Shown: positions 32,291 to 41,032, counted from the stretch's first letter. The stretch: 64,000 nucleotides of DNA from Oscillospiraceae bacterium (GCA_017458065.1 JAFTGD010000034.1:41402-105401); one strand, 5' to 3'. Numbers and translations: made by a program. The notes: generated by a model from the letters alone, not told the origin.

Positions 32291-33640
32291 ATGACGGAAA
32301 AACAGGACAGAAGAATCATCCTGACGCTGATGCTGGCCGGCTTTATCGGCAGTCTGAGTCAGAATATGCTGAGCTCGGCGCTGCCGGCGATCATGCAGAC
32401 TTTTGACGTCAGCGCCGCCATCGGACAGTGGCTGACCACCAGCTATATTCTGGTCATGGGCATCATCACCGCTGTGAGCGCCTTTCTGTTTTACCGTTTT
32501 CACACCCGGCTGCTAGTCCAGGTCTCGCTGGGGCTTTTCTCCCTCGGCTGTATCCTCGCCCTCCTGGCGCAGTCCTTCCCCATGCTGCTGGCTGCGCGTA
32601 TTCTTCAGGCCGTCGGGGCCGGTCCTCTGATCCCGCTCCTGCAGATCGTCGTGCTGCACCTCTATCCCCCGGAGCGGCAGGGCTTTGCTCTTGGCCTCAC
32701 AGGGATCATTGTGGGCTTTGCGCCGGCGGTGGGGCCGACGCTCTCCGGTCTGCTGGTGGACGCCTTCGGCTGGCGCAGTATTTTTGTTTTTCTGCTGGTC
32801 ATCTCCGGGGTTGTCCTGCTGCTGGGCCAACTCAGCCTGCGCAGCATCGGCGAGCGGGTTCTGCAGCCGCTGGATCTGTTCTCCATTGTGCTCTACACGG
32901 TCGGGTTTTCCGCGGTCATGCTGGGTGTGACCTTTTTGCGCTCGGGTTCCTTCCTGCAGGCTGACGTGCTGCTGAGCTTTGCGGTCGGTATCGGCGCGCT
33001 CTGGCTCTTTGTCCGGCGGCAGAACCGTCTGGAGACGCCCTTCCTTCGGCTCCGGCTGCTCGCACAGTACAGGACGCTGGTCTACGGCTGTATCCTGCTG
33101 GGCGCCGCCTATGTGCTCAACATGGCGGGGACCATCCTGGTCCCGCTCTTCAACCAGACGCTGTGCGGCTACAGCGCAACTGCCTCGGGTCTGCTCCTGC
33201 TCCCCGGGTCTCTGGTGATCGCGGTTTTCAGCCCCATCAGCGGAAAGCTGACGGACCGCTTCGGCGCAAAGCGCGTCTGTATCGGCGGCATGCTGGCCAA
33301 CGCCGTCGGAAACCTGATGTTCTTTTTTGCCGGGACTGACGCGGGCGCCGCGCTCATCCTGCTTTCCTATGCCTTCCGCGGCCTTGGCATGGCGATGGTC
33401 ATGACGCCCAGCACCTCCCTGGCTGTGCAGGAGATCCGGCTTTCCGAAAAGCCGCATGCCATGGCGATCCTCAATTCCTTCCGGCAGATGAGCGGCTCGC
33501 TGTTTTCCACCGTCCTGGTGATCCTTGCAACCGTAGCTTCTCTCCCCTCGAGCGCGATCAATCTGTTCGGGATGCACGCAGCTTTCCTCGCCATGGCCGG
33601 GCTCTCGGTTCTTGGCATTGTGATCTCCATCCTGATGTAA
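32291..33640 (+). CDS. MFS drug/proton antiporter (DHA2-like)
   Basis: Membrane protein of 449 residues with 12-14 spans. It opens LTLMLAGFIGSLSQNMLSSALPAIMQTF, contains the motif-C region LTGIIVGFAPAVGPTLSGLL typical of proton-driven exporters, and LTDRFGAKRVCIGG, the motif-A repeat between halves. The start at 32291 has AAAGGTG upstream; an extended frame begins at 32210. Probably a multidrug or metabolite exporter; substrate not inferable. Monocistronic. Confidence 0.88.
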   Translation: MTEKQDRRIILTLMLAGFIGSLSQNMLSSALPAIMQTFDVSAAIGQWLTTSYILVMGIITAVSAFLFYRFHTRLLVQVSLGLFSLGCILALLAQSFPMLLAARILQAVGAGPLIPLLQIVVLHLYPPERQGFALGLTGIIVGFAPAVGPTLSGLLVDAFGWRSIFVFLLVISGVVLLLGQLSLRSIGERVLQPLDLFSIVLYTVGFSAVMLGVTFLRSGSFLQADVLLSFAVGIGALWLFVRRQNRLETPFLRLRLLAQYRTLVYGCILLGAAYVLNMAGTILVPLFNQTLCGYSATASGLLLLPGSLVIAVFSPISGKLTDRFGAKRVCIGGMLANAVGNLMFFFAGTDAGAALILLSYAFRGLGMAMVMTPSTSLAVQEIRLSEKPHAMAILNSFRQMSGSLFSTVLVILATVASLPSSAINLFGMHAAFLAMAGLSVLGIVISILM

Positions 33641-33716
33641 ACCCGCCCTTCCCTGCAGCAGCGCAACAGGTCTGCCGGAAAAGGCCGCGCCTGTCAATCT
33701 TCAAAATCCGCAGCAA

Positions 33717-33768
33717 AGCAGAGCTGTGAAGCACCGGAGATTTCTCTCCCATGTTTCACAGCTCTGCT
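33717..33768 (+). terminator. terminator-type hairpin after the MFS gene
   Basis: 14-bp perfect arms AGCAGAGCTGTGAA and TTCACAGCTCTGCT around a 24-nt loop; T-rich only weakly after it. Confidence 0.6.
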
Positions 33769-33829
33769 GTCTATTTGGGTCATATCATACAATCCATATT
33801 GCAACATCAGCAAGCTCTGATATTTATAG

Positions 33830-33858
33830 TGGTCAGCACTGGCAGCTTGTGCTATACT
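33830..33858 (+). promoter_or_regulatory. candidate promoter of the hydroxyacid-oxidising enzyme gene
   Basis: TGGTCA (33830-33835), 17 bp, TATACT (33853-33858). Confidence 0.45.
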
Positions 33859-33926
33859 GATACAGAAAGATTCACCCGCTGTGCTGCGCTTGCTGCGGCA
33901 GGATTAAAACGGAAGGAGCAATGACG

Positions 33927-34952
33927 ATGATGGATTACACGGAAGTGCTGGAAAACGCCAGAAAGACGATCCTCAACTGCAAGGTCTGTCCCGAATGCAA
34001 CGGACTGGCCTGCGGGAACACCCTCCCCGGCCCCGGTTCCAAGGCTCCGGGCAACGGAGCCCATGACAACTGGAAGGGCTGGAAAGCCATCAAACTCAAC
34101 ATGGACACCTTTGCACCGGATATCCCGGTGAACACGGAAAGCGTTCTGTTCGGCCGGACCTGCAGCCTCCCCCTGCTGACCGGGCCCATCGGCTCCTTGA
34201 CACAGTACAGCAGGGAAGACGTCACAGTCGCGTTCAACGACGGCGTCATACAGGCGGCTTTTGAGACCGGGATCATTGACTGCTTCGGCGACGGGCTCGC
34301 GCCGGCCGTGCTCAGCGGCGCCCGGGATTCCGCCGACAAGTACCCCGGCTGTGCCGTCCCGGTCCTCAATCCTCTGCCCAATGAGGAGATCCGGAAGAAG
34401 ATTGAGCTTTTGGAGGACAGCGCAACTCTCGCGCTCTCCGTCGTCGTGGACAGCGCCGGGCTGAGCCACTGGAAGTCCAAAGGCTTCGGACCCGGTTCGA
34501 AGACCGTGGAGGACCTGAAGTACCTGAAGTCCTTTACCAAAAAGCCTTTTATCATCAAAGGCATCATGACGCCAAAGGCAGCGGAACAGGCGGTTGAAGC
34601 CGGGGCCGACGCCATCATCGTCTCCAACCACGGCGGACGCGCGCTGCCCGAGACGCCCGCAACGGCCGAAGTGCTCCCTGAGATTGTCCGGGCTGTCAAG
34701 GGCCAGACGACCATCATCGTAGACGGCGGGATCCGCCACGGATCGGACATGGTAAAGGCGCTCGCCATCGGCGCGGACGCGGTGCTCATCTGCCGCCCCT
34801 TTGCCGTCGCATGGTTCGGCGGCGGGGCTGAGGGCGTGAAGACCTATGTTGAAAAGCTGCGCGGCGAGTTCATCGACGCTATGTATATGGTCGGCGCCCG
34901 CAGCCTGAGCGACCTCAACCCGGACATGGTCCGCCTGCCTCGTCTGTCATGA
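33927..34952 (+). CDS. FMN-dependent alpha-hydroxy-acid dehydrogenase
   Basis: Protein of about 341 residues. ATGs at 33921, 33927 and 33930 are all in frame; 33927 is best spaced from AGGAG. It is an FMN TIM barrel: KPFIIKGIMTPKAAEQAVEAGADAIIVSNHGGR holds the FMN lysine, the catalytic His and the substrate Arg, and TTIIVDGGIRHGSDMVKALAIGADAV the phosphate site. An N-terminal CKVCPECNGLAC segment with three cysteines is unusual for classical lactate oxidases and typical of the anaerobe branch. It oxidises a 2-hydroxyacid such as lactate; acceptor unknown. Coupled by ATGA overlap to the next small membrane gene. Confidence 0.85.
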   Translation: MMDYTEVLENARKTILNCKVCPECNGLACGNTLPGPGSKAPGNGAHDNWKGWKAIKLNMDTFAPDIPVNTESVLFGRTCSLPLLTGPIGSLTQYSREDVTVAFNDGVIQAAFETGIIDCFGDGLAPAVLSGARDSADKYPGCAVPVLNPLPNEEIRKKIELLEDSATLALSVVVDSAGLSHWKSKGFGPGSKTVEDLKYLKSFTKKPFIIKGIMTPKAAEQAVEAGADAIIVSNHGGRALPETPATAEVLPEIVRAVKGQTTIIVDGGIRHGSDMVKALAIGADAVLICRPFAVAWFGGGAEGVKTYVEKLRGEFIDAMYMVGARSLSDLNPDMVRLPRLS

Positions 34953-35173
34953 CGGAGCAGATCATCGTCTGTGCGTTTCTGGCCGCATACGCTGTTCTTG
35001 TGGATCTGACCGCGGCGACGCTCCGCAGTCAGGGTGACATCTACCAGACCGGTCCCATGACGGTCTGGGGCGCAATCATAAGCGCGGTCGCCGTCGTACA
35101 GATCCTGCTGGTGTTCCGCGCCCGGATCAGGAAAGAAGCCGGACGGCTGAAAAGCCGTGTCCGGAAAAAATAA
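34949..35173 (+). CDS. small two-span membrane protein coupled to the hydroxyacid dehydrogenase
   Basis: A 74-residue protein with two hydrophobic helices (about 4-24 and 37-56) and a strongly basic tail (RARIRKEAGRLKSRVRKK). Its ATG overlaps the stop of the FMN enzyme by 4 bp, so the two are made together. I do not recognise the family; a membrane anchor or electron-acceptor link for the FMN enzyme is a guess. Confidence 0.65.
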   Translation: MTEQIIVCAFLAAYAVLVDLTAATLRSQGDIYQTGPMTVWGAIISAVAVVQILLVFRARIRKEAGRLKSRVRKK

Positions 35174-35191
35174 AAACTGACATAAAAAGAT

Positions 35192-35235
35192 GCGGCCAAA
35201 TCCGAGGTTTTTCACCGGGATTTGGCCGCTTTCTT
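35192..35235 (+). terminator. intrinsic terminator of the hydroxyacid dehydrogenase operon
   Basis: 12-bp arms GCGGCCAAATCC and GGATTTGGCCGC, then TTTCTT; adjacent to the convergent TIR gene end. Confidence 0.8.
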
Positions 35236-35247
35236 CTGCATGATTGC

Positions 35248-36759
35248 CTATGGCTCTTCCGCCGGGACAAGCGTCACGGCAGTTCCTTCCAGCACAGGGC
35301 GGAGCACAGCTTCCATGCTCTCATTCGCATAGACGGTCTTCAGCGCTGGCAGCTTTGCCAGACCGGACCAGTCAAGGTTCTCGCCCGTGCGCTCCAGCCG
35401 CAGGGTGGTGAGGCCTGTAAAGTCCCCCAGGTTTTCGGTGGAGTTGAGCTTGCAGTCAATCAGAGACAGACTCACAATGTCGTATTCGTTGTCAAAGGCC
35501 TTGAAGAAGCTGCCCCGCAGATCACAGTCATAAAACGTCACGTCCGTCAGGCTGCTCAACCGCATCGGGACCCGCAGCTGGTTGATGCCGCAGTTGGAGA
35601 CCGCGATCTCGGCCAGACGGGTCAGGGGCTTGAGCGCGGAAAAATCGGTGATGTTGGCGCCCAGCAGGCTGATGCGCCGCAGCTGCAGACAGTACTGCAG
35701 GTCGCCCAGATCCCGCAGCGGGCATCCGTCCGTGCAGATTTCCCGCAGGTTTGGGAGATTGGCAACACCTTTGAGGCTGGTCACTTTACAGCCGGAGAGA
35801 TCCAGGTATTCGATGCCGCAGAGCGGCAGGCTTTCCAGTGAGCGCAGCGGCTGCGCTGTCAGGCTGAGCTTATCCAGGTCGGTAAAATACCGGAGGTCGT
35901 TCAGGCTCTCGATCCCACCTTCGGTCCCGGAAGCCTCTTCCGGTTCTGAGAACGAATACCGGTCACCGCTGATGAAGAGCTCGGTCAGGCCTGCCAGATC
36001 GCCGACATGCAGCTCGCCCTCCTCAATGCTGGCATATTCCCTCGCCGCCTGCTCCAGGATCGGGTTCTCCAGCTGCACGACGGTGTCGTCGGGCAGCGCT
36101 TCCGGCATCGTCTGCTGCCGTTTGATGAAGAGCCGCTGTGCAAGCCCTGTGGAGTAGGCGATGATCCCCAGCGTCACACAGGCGACCAGCGCCAGAAGCA
36201 GAATCGAAAGACGGACGATCCGGCGGACCTTCCGCTTTTTCTTCTTCCTGGCCTCTACGGTCAGGTCCACCGGGACCTTTTTGCGTTTTTGCGGCCGCTG
36301 CCTCCGCCGGTCCTTCCGCTCCCCGTCTGACTGCAGAAGCGGGTCCAGCTGCGGCGCGGCAAAGAGCTTATCGTAGAACACATCGTCATTCATGGTGTAC
36401 TTCATCAGCGCGAAGAGATTGCCGACCTGCATCTCCATGCCCGGCGTCATCTGTGTCTCTTCCAGGAAAATGTTGACGATGGGAATGCGCTTGGAGAGCG
36501 CATAATGCATCTCCCTGCGGCAGTTGTCCGAGCGCATGTAGGCGTTGGAGAGGAAGGCGATCATCAGTCCGGCAGAAGCCAGATGCTTCGCGATGTACTC
36601 CGGCCATTCGCTTCCGACTTCGATGCCCTCGTCATACCAGATGCGGTATCCCTGATCGCTCAGCTCCTGAACGACTTCCATAACGGCCGGGGAATTGGCG
36701 TGGGCGTAGCTGATAAAAATATATGGCTGATCCCCTTCATAGGGCGTGAGGTAGCTCAT
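35248..36759 (-). CDS. TIR - transmembrane - leucine-rich-repeat receptor-like protein
   Basis: Protein of 503 residues. Residues 11-135 are a TIR domain: YIFISYAHANS (box 1), YRIWYDEGIEVGSEW (BB loop), and FLSNAYMRSDNCRRE, matching the S-x5-S-x2-C-x2-E pattern with Glu83 as candidate NAD-cleaving residue. A very basic linker (144-182) precedes one membrane helix (183-202). From about 225 the chain is leucine-rich, with five or more LRR-like units (LxxLxLxx...L). The positive-inside rule puts TIR in the cytosol and the LRRs outside, the mirror order of animal Toll-like receptors. Own promoter; no effector gene adjacent. The ligand and function are unknown. Confidence 0.87.
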   Translation of the reverse strand: MSYLTPYEGDQPYIFISYAHANSPAVMEVVQELSDQGYRIWYDEGIEVGSEWPEYIAKHLASAGLMIAFLSNAYMRSDNCRREMHYALSKRIPIVNIFLEETQMTPGMEMQVGNLFALMKYTMNDDVFYDKLFAAPQLDPLLQSDGERKDRRRQRPQKRKKVPVDLTVEARKKKKRKVRRIVRLSILLLALVACVTLGIIAYSTGLAQRLFIKRQQTMPEALPDDTVVQLENPILEQAAREYASIEEGELHVGDLAGLTELFISGDRYSFSEPEEASGTEGGIESLNDLRYFTDLDKLSLTAQPLRSLESLPLCGIEYLDLSGCKVTSLKGVANLPNLREICTDGCPLRDLGDLQYCLQLRRISLLGANITDFSALKPLTRLAEIAVSNCGINQLRVPMRLSSLTDVTFYDCDLRGSFFKAFDNEYDIVSLSLIDCKLNSTENLGDFTGLTTLRLERTGENLDWSGLAKLPALKTVYANESMEAVLRPVLEGTAVTLVPAEEP

Positions 36760-36790
36760 GGTGTTTCATCCGCTCCTTTGTACGCCGCAC

Positions 36791-36819
36791 AGTATACCAC
36801 ACGGGGCGGTGCCCGACAA
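36791..36819 (-). promoter_or_regulatory. promoter of the TIR-LRR gene
   Basis: Minus strand TTGTCG (36819-36814), 17 bp, TATACT (36796-36791), then AAAGGAG before the ATG. The remaining 290 bp to 37110 hold no gene I can see. Confidence 0.65.
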
Positions 36820-37110
36820 GCGCATTTGCCTGACGGCGCCGAAAACCGGCGGCCCGTTTGAATGGCGGGAATCCGTTTTGGGCTTCCGTCAGTTTTGTTA
36901 TCCTGTTGTTTTTGACTCTGTTGTTCGCCTCTGCCGGCAACCCACAACTGCGGCTGCATCACAAAAAATACAGCCGGGTCAGAAGGACCTGACCGGCCGG
37001 AGATTCGGGAAGCCGGTATGTCTGTTTCCCGGTCCCGTGACGAGCAACGGGAATGTCGGACTTTCAGTGGGCAGATAATAGGGAGAATCAAATGATAGAT
37101 CCTCCGGCTT

Positions 37111-37164
37111 TTTCGGCAAAAACGACATTCAAATGTTGATTTTGCCGAAATTCAGCGTTATAAT
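37111..37164 (+). promoter_or_regulatory. promoter overlapped by an inverted repeat, DUF4143 ATPase gene
   Basis: TTGATT (37136-37141), 17 bp, TATAAT (37159-37164). Perfect 11-bp arms TTTCGGCAAAA (37111-37121) and TTTTGCCGAAA (37140-37150) straddle the -35, so a dimeric regulator probably binds here. Confidence 0.65.
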
Positions 37165-37205
37165 ATACCTTGTCAAAAAACAGAGACAGGTTTGAGGTGC
37201 ATGCA

Positions 37206-38453
37206 ATGTATTATCACAGGCAGTTGGAGCGAAAAATCATTGAACTTACGGAGGAATATGCTTGCCTGACTTTATTCGGTGCCAGGCAGACAGGGAAGTC
37301 TACAATGATCAGGAATTTATTTCCTGAATATGAGTATGTTACTTTGGACAGCAGCAGAGAACGGATTCTGGCCACAGATGATCCTGAGCTTTTTCTCAGC
37401 GCACACGGTACGCCGCTCATTATTGATGAGATCCAGAAAGCGCCGGGACTTATGGAAAACATTAAGATTCGGATTGATGAGGCAAAGCTAAAACGGGTAA
37501 ACGAGGACGTATCTCTGCCGATTATGTACATTCTTACGGGCTCCAATACCCATGAAATACGGGAAGGGGCCTCGGAATCGCTGGCCGGCAGAACTGCGCT
37601 GATTGAGGTCAGCTCGCTTTCTGAGTGTGAAAAGCTTGAAAAAAAAGGCTGTGCATTTATCCCGGACATCGAAGTGCTAAAACGGAAGCAGACCGGGCTG
37701 ATCCCTAAGAACAGGTATGAGGTGTTTGATGAGATATTCCTAGGCGGCATGCCTGAGTATTGGACGCTCAGGCTGAACCGCGACACCTTTTTCGAAAGCT
37801 ATATCGCAACGTATCTTGAGAAAGATGTCAGCAGGATGGTCAACGTCGGAAGACTTGATGACTTCAGAAAGTTTATGCGGGTAGTTGCCCTGCGAACCTC
37901 CCAGCAGCTTGATTACACAGAAATTGGAAACGCAGTTGGAATTGATGCAAGAACCGCAAAAAACTGGATATCCATACTGGAATCCTCCGGTATTGTCATG
38001 ATCCTTCAACCCTATGCAAACAACCTGGCAAAGCGTATCATAAAAACGCCTAAAATCTATTTTATGGATACGGGCTTATGCGCCTTTCTCTGCGGCTGGA
38101 CGGACGCCGGGATCCTGGAGGCATCCTCTATGGCCGGCGCGTTCTTTGAAACCTATGTTGTCAGCGAGATTGTAAAGAGCATACGCAATGACGGAAAACG
38201 GGTTGAAAACACTCTGTATTATTACCGGGATCGGGACCAGAAGGAAGTCGACCTCATTTTTGAAATAGACCAGACGCTCTATCCTGTTGAGATAAAAAAA
38301 GGTATCGGAAAAGATAAAGCAAACAAAAATTTCAGTATCTTGGAACAGTATAAGATGCCCATTGCGACAGGCTTGGTTATTGACACATCAGACAGACTTT
38401 ACCCTTTGAGCAAGGATGCATACTATTGTCCCGTGGGAATGATCGGCATATAA
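37206..38453 (+). CDS. P-loop ATPase with C-terminal DUF4143 nuclease-like domain
   Basis: Protein of about 415 residues starting MYYHRQLERKI after GAGGTG. Walker A GARQTGKSTMI, Walker B PLIIDEIQKAP and the sensor-like YILTGSN mark an AAA-type ATPase. A winged-helix region (QQLDYTEIGNAVGIDARTAKNWI) follows, then DUF4143 ending in QKEVDLIFEIDQTLYPVEIKKG, an E/D...ExK pattern of PD-(D/E)XK nucleases. These ATPases are widespread, often mobile, and of unknown function. Codon use is AT-richer than its neighbours. Monocistronic. Confidence 0.88.
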   Translation: MYYHRQLERKIIELTEEYACLTLFGARQTGKSTMIRNLFPEYEYVTLDSSRERILATDDPELFLSAHGTPLIIDEIQKAPGLMENIKIRIDEAKLKRVNEDVSLPIMYILTGSNTHEIREGASESLAGRTALIEVSSLSECEKLEKKGCAFIPDIEVLKRKQTGLIPKNRYEVFDEIFLGGMPEYWTLRLNRDTFFESYIATYLEKDVSRMVNVGRLDDFRKFMRVVALRTSQQLDYTEIGNAVGIDARTAKNWISILESSGIVMILQPYANNLAKRIIKTPKIYFMDTGLCAFLCGWTDAGILEASSMAGAFFETYVVSEIVKSIRNDGKRVENTLYYYRDRDQKEVDLIFEIDQTLYPVEIKKGIGKDKANKNFSILEQYKMPIATGLVIDTSDRLYPLSKDAYYCPVGMIGI

Positions 38454-38527
38454 CGAAAACGGACTGACACGAAGCAGGATGATACCCCGCCCCACGCAAC
38501 GAGACCGTGTGCTCGGTTTTTACGCCG

Positions 38528-38740
38528 TCACGGGAGCTGATCCACACGGCTTCGGATGCGTTCGATAAACCGTCTGCTTGCCATTGGGAGAGACGCCCTG
38601 TCCTTATAGCCGATGGCGACGCTGCGGTAGATCGGCGGATCGGTCGGGACACGGGCAATCCGATAATTTGTCCGGTACAGGATCAGGTCGGCAACGATTA
38701 CTTGACACATACCCGCTATCTTGCGCTCGAGTTGCTCGTC
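38528..38740 (-). pseudogene. remnant of a LysR-family regulator (C-terminal end)
   Basis: About 71 codons in one frame, reading DEQLERKIAGMCQVIVADL...VPTDPPIYRSVAIGYKDR...MASRRFIERI, matching the last part of a LysR effector domain. The frame closes upstream at TGA just beyond 38767 and no DNA-binding domain exists in the gap, so this is a gene fragment. The rest of 38454-38796 has no gene. Confidence 0.6.
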
Positions 38741-38748
38741 TTGACATG

Positions 38749-38766
38749 ATACCGATATATCGGTAT
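38749..38766. promoter_or_regulatory. 18-bp perfect palindrome
   Basis: ATACCGATATATCGGTAT, immediately after a plus-strand TTGACA (38741-38746). It looks like a repressor site left from the truncated regulator locus; no gene now depends on it visibly. Confidence 0.5.
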
Positions 38767-38775
38767 ATCAAAGTA

Positions 38776-38798
38776 CGCCGGGCTTCCGGCGCTTTTTT
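38776..38798 (+). terminator. intrinsic terminator before the convergent methyltransferase gene
   Basis: Stem CGCCGG / CCGGCG, loop GCTT, then six T; overlaps the stop of the gene ending at 38797. Confidence 0.6.
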
Positions 38799-39612
38799 AA
38801 GTTCTTTCGAATATGTGGATGCGGAACTGTGCTGTCACTGTGAGTTCTGTCAGCGCCTGCAGGCGCTCCGCCCCTTCCTTCGGGGTCTTCCAGGTGTAGG
38901 GCGTCATGTGATACAACGCCCGGATTGCCTCCGGCTCTCTCAGGGCGGCGAAGGTCTCGACCGGTATGATCTCCCTGAGACGAAAGCCCGGATATTCCTC
39001 CTGCTTTTCTTCGTTCTCATAGGGGCGGTCATAGAGGACCTCCTTGAGCTCCCACAGGTGTCTCGGGCCCGGGACGACATAGAGGAAGCGCCCGCCTGGC
39101 TTCAGCACCCGGCGGAATTCCTCCGCTGCCAGCGGCGAGAAGCAGTTGACCAGCAGGTCCAGCGAGGCGTCGGCCAGCGGCAAACGATAGACCGAGGCGA
39201 CCGCGATCTCCACCGCGGGGCAGCGCTTTGCTGCGCGCCTGACCGCCGCCTTGGAGAGGTCGATCCCGGCTGCACGCCCGCCGCGGCGCTGGACCGCTTC
39301 ACAGAGCGCGGCCGTATAATAGCCCTCGCCGCAGCCGACATCCAGGAGCGCGGGCTTCTCTGCGGCGGTTTCCGTAAGCTGACAGAGGCGCTCGCGCAGC
39401 GGCTCATACCAGCCCCCGTCCAGAAACCGGGTCCGCGCCGCCACCATCTGACGGTCGTCCCCGGGCGAGGCGGAATGGCGGAAGTTTGCCGGCAGAAGAT
39501 TGACATAGCCCTCTCTGGCAAGGTCATAGCTGTGTCCCCTTCCGCAGCGGCAGTTCCGCTCTTCTCTGTACAGGCGCTCCCCGCAGACCGGGCAGCAAAA
39601 CAGGCTCTCCAT
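38797..39612 (-). CDS. RlmA-like rRNA (guanine-N1) methyltransferase
   Basis: Protein of about 271 residues starting MESLFCCPVCGERL (ATG 39612 with GGAGG). The N-terminal cysteine/histidine set (CPVC ... CRCGRGHSYD) forms the zinc site of RlmA, followed by the typical LAREGYVNLLP segment and GDDRQMVAARTRFLDGGWY. A Rossmann domain with LLDVGCGEGYYTA binds S-adenosylmethionine. RlmA(I)/(II) methylate G745 or G748 in 23S rRNA; the II branch gives macrolide tolerance in Gram-positives. Which base is hit cannot be told here. Monocistronic. Confidence 0.85.
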   Translation of the reverse strand: MESLFCCPVCGERLYREERNCRCGRGHSYDLAREGYVNLLPANFRHSASPGDDRQMVAARTRFLDGGWYEPLRERLCQLTETAAEKPALLDVGCGEGYYTAALCEAVQRRGGRAAGIDLSKAAVRRAAKRCPAVEIAVASVYRLPLADASLDLLVNCFSPLAAEEFRRVLKPGGRFLYVVPGPRHLWELKEVLYDRPYENEEKQEEYPGFRLREIIPVETFAALREPEAIRALYHMTPYTWKTPKEGAERLQALTELTVTAQFRIHIFERT

Positions 39613-39775
39613 GGCTTCCTCCGTATGTGTGATCATCCGCGATTCCGCCTCAGACTATACCACATTTTCCCGCTCGCTTCAACGGCCGGCAGAGGAGCTC
39701 TCCAAATCTTCAGGCACAGCAAAGAGGGCTGCCGAAGCAGCCCTCTTTGAACCATGGTAAAAATCGGATGGCAGA

Positions 39776-41032
39776 TCAGATGAGTTTCTTCTCCTTCAGA
39801 TCGGCAATCTTGGCTTCGTCGTAGCCGAGGATGGTCTTGAGGATGTTTTCGGTGTCCTGACCCATGGACGGAGCGCCGCGCCAGACCTTGCCCGGGGTGA
39901 CGCTCATCTTCGGCGCGATACCGAAAGCTTCGATCTCGGTGCCGGTGGTCTGATCCTCGTACTTGATCCAGTCGCCGCGGGAGCGGAAGTGCTCGTTCTC
40001 ATAGGCGCTCTTGGCAGTGTTGACGGTCGCGCACGGGACGCGGGCGCCTTCCATGATGCTCTCGATCTCCTGGGCGGTGTGGGAAGCGGCCCAGTCGATG
40101 ACGGCCTGGTTCAGTTCCTGGCCCTTCGGGGAAGCGACGGCAGCGGGGCCGGCGGAGCAATCCTTGAAGTTGAAGTACTCGACATCAAGACCCATGGCCG
40201 GGATGCAGCGGTTGTAGACGCCGGGGCCGAACGCGCCGATGGCAACCAGGAAGCCGTCCTTGGACTTGAAGAGGTTGTAGGGCTGGAAGTTGGGCTGATA
40301 GTTGCCGGTGCGCTCGGTGTTCTTGCCGGTCATGGTGTAGGTGGTGTAGACGCCGCACATATACTGTGCCATGGCCTCAAACTGGGCGACATCAACGACC
40401 TGGCCCTTGCCGGTCTTCTGCGCATAGGTGTAGCCGGCGAGCGCGGCAAACAGGCAGGCAAACGCGGAGACATAGTCATTGGTGTAGGGCTTTGCAATGG
40501 ACGGATCCTTATCCGCATCGCCCTGCAGGTACAGCCAGCCGGAGAAGGCCTGGCCGATCATGTCGTAAGAGGCGCGGTTGCAGGTAGAGGGGATACCGCC
40601 GAACTCTTTGTGGCCCATGCCGGAAACGTGGACGATGACCAGCTTCGGGTTGACCTTCAGCAGCTCTTCATCATAGATGCCCAGCTTGTCCAGCCATACC
40701 ATGTTCTCCATGAAGATGTCGGCTTCCTTGATGAGGCCGTAGAAGATCTCCTTGACCTCTTCATGCTTGAGGTTCAGCTCGAGGGCCATGGCCAGCTTGT
40801 TGCGGGCGTTCTGTGCCCATGCGGTGGAGACTTTCTTGTCGCCGACGGTGGCCATCGGGGCCAGGCCGCGGAGCGTGTCGCCGACGCCGGGACGCTCGAT
40901 CTGGATGACCTCAGCGCCGAAGTCTGCCAGCATGGTGGCGGCAAAAGGCATGGCCACGAGGGAGCCGGAGCAGACAACGCGCATACCGGCAAAGGGACCA
41001 AACTCGGGAACAATGAATTTACGATCGCTCAT
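39776..41032 (-). CDS. CaiB-like type III CoA transferase
   Basis: Protein of 418 residues close in layout to L-carnitine CoA-transferase CaiB: FGPFAGMRVVCSG near the start, NPKLVIVHVSGMG, IGQAFSGWLY, the TNDYVSA segment with the catalytic aspartate, and WRGAPSMGQDT...LGYDE at the end. It is last in an operon with an acyl-CoA dehydrogenase, EtfB and EtfA, the set needed to activate an enoic acid to its CoA ester and reduce the double bond with ETF. Carnitine/crotonobetaine is one option; other enoates are equally possible, since CaiD/CaiC/CaiT are absent. Confidence 0.87.
   Translation of the reverse strand: MSDRKFIVPEFGPFAGMRVVCSGSLVAMPFAATMLADFGAEVIQIERPGVGDTLRGLAPMATVGDKKVSTAWAQNARNKLAMALELNLKHEEVKEIFYGLIKEADIFMENMVWLDKLGIYDEELLKVNPKLVIVHVSGMGHKEFGGIPSTCNRASYDMIGQAFSGWLYLQGDADKDPSIAKPYTNDYVSAFACLFAALAGYTYAQKTGKGQVVDVAQFEAMAQYMCGVYTTYTMTGKNTERTGNYQPNFQPYNLFKSKDGFLVAIGAFGPGVYNRCIPAMGLDVEYFNFKDCSAGPAAVASPKGQELNQAVIDWAASHTAQEIESIMEGARVPCATVNTAKSAYENEHFRSRGDWIKYEDQTTGTEIEAFGIAPKMSVTPGKVWRGAPSMGQDTENILKTILGYDEAKIADLKEKKLI

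Noticed and set aside
33921-33929. First of three in-frame ATGs as start of the hydroxyacid dehydrogenase
   Set aside because: Only 2 nt separate it from AGGAG; the ATG at 33927 has normal spacing.
35248-36759. TIR protein as part of a Thoeris or CBASS operon
   Set aside because: No ThsA, SIR2, STING, SAVED or cyclase gene is adjacent; neighbours are a hydroxyacid dehydrogenase and a DUF4143 ATPase on the other strand.
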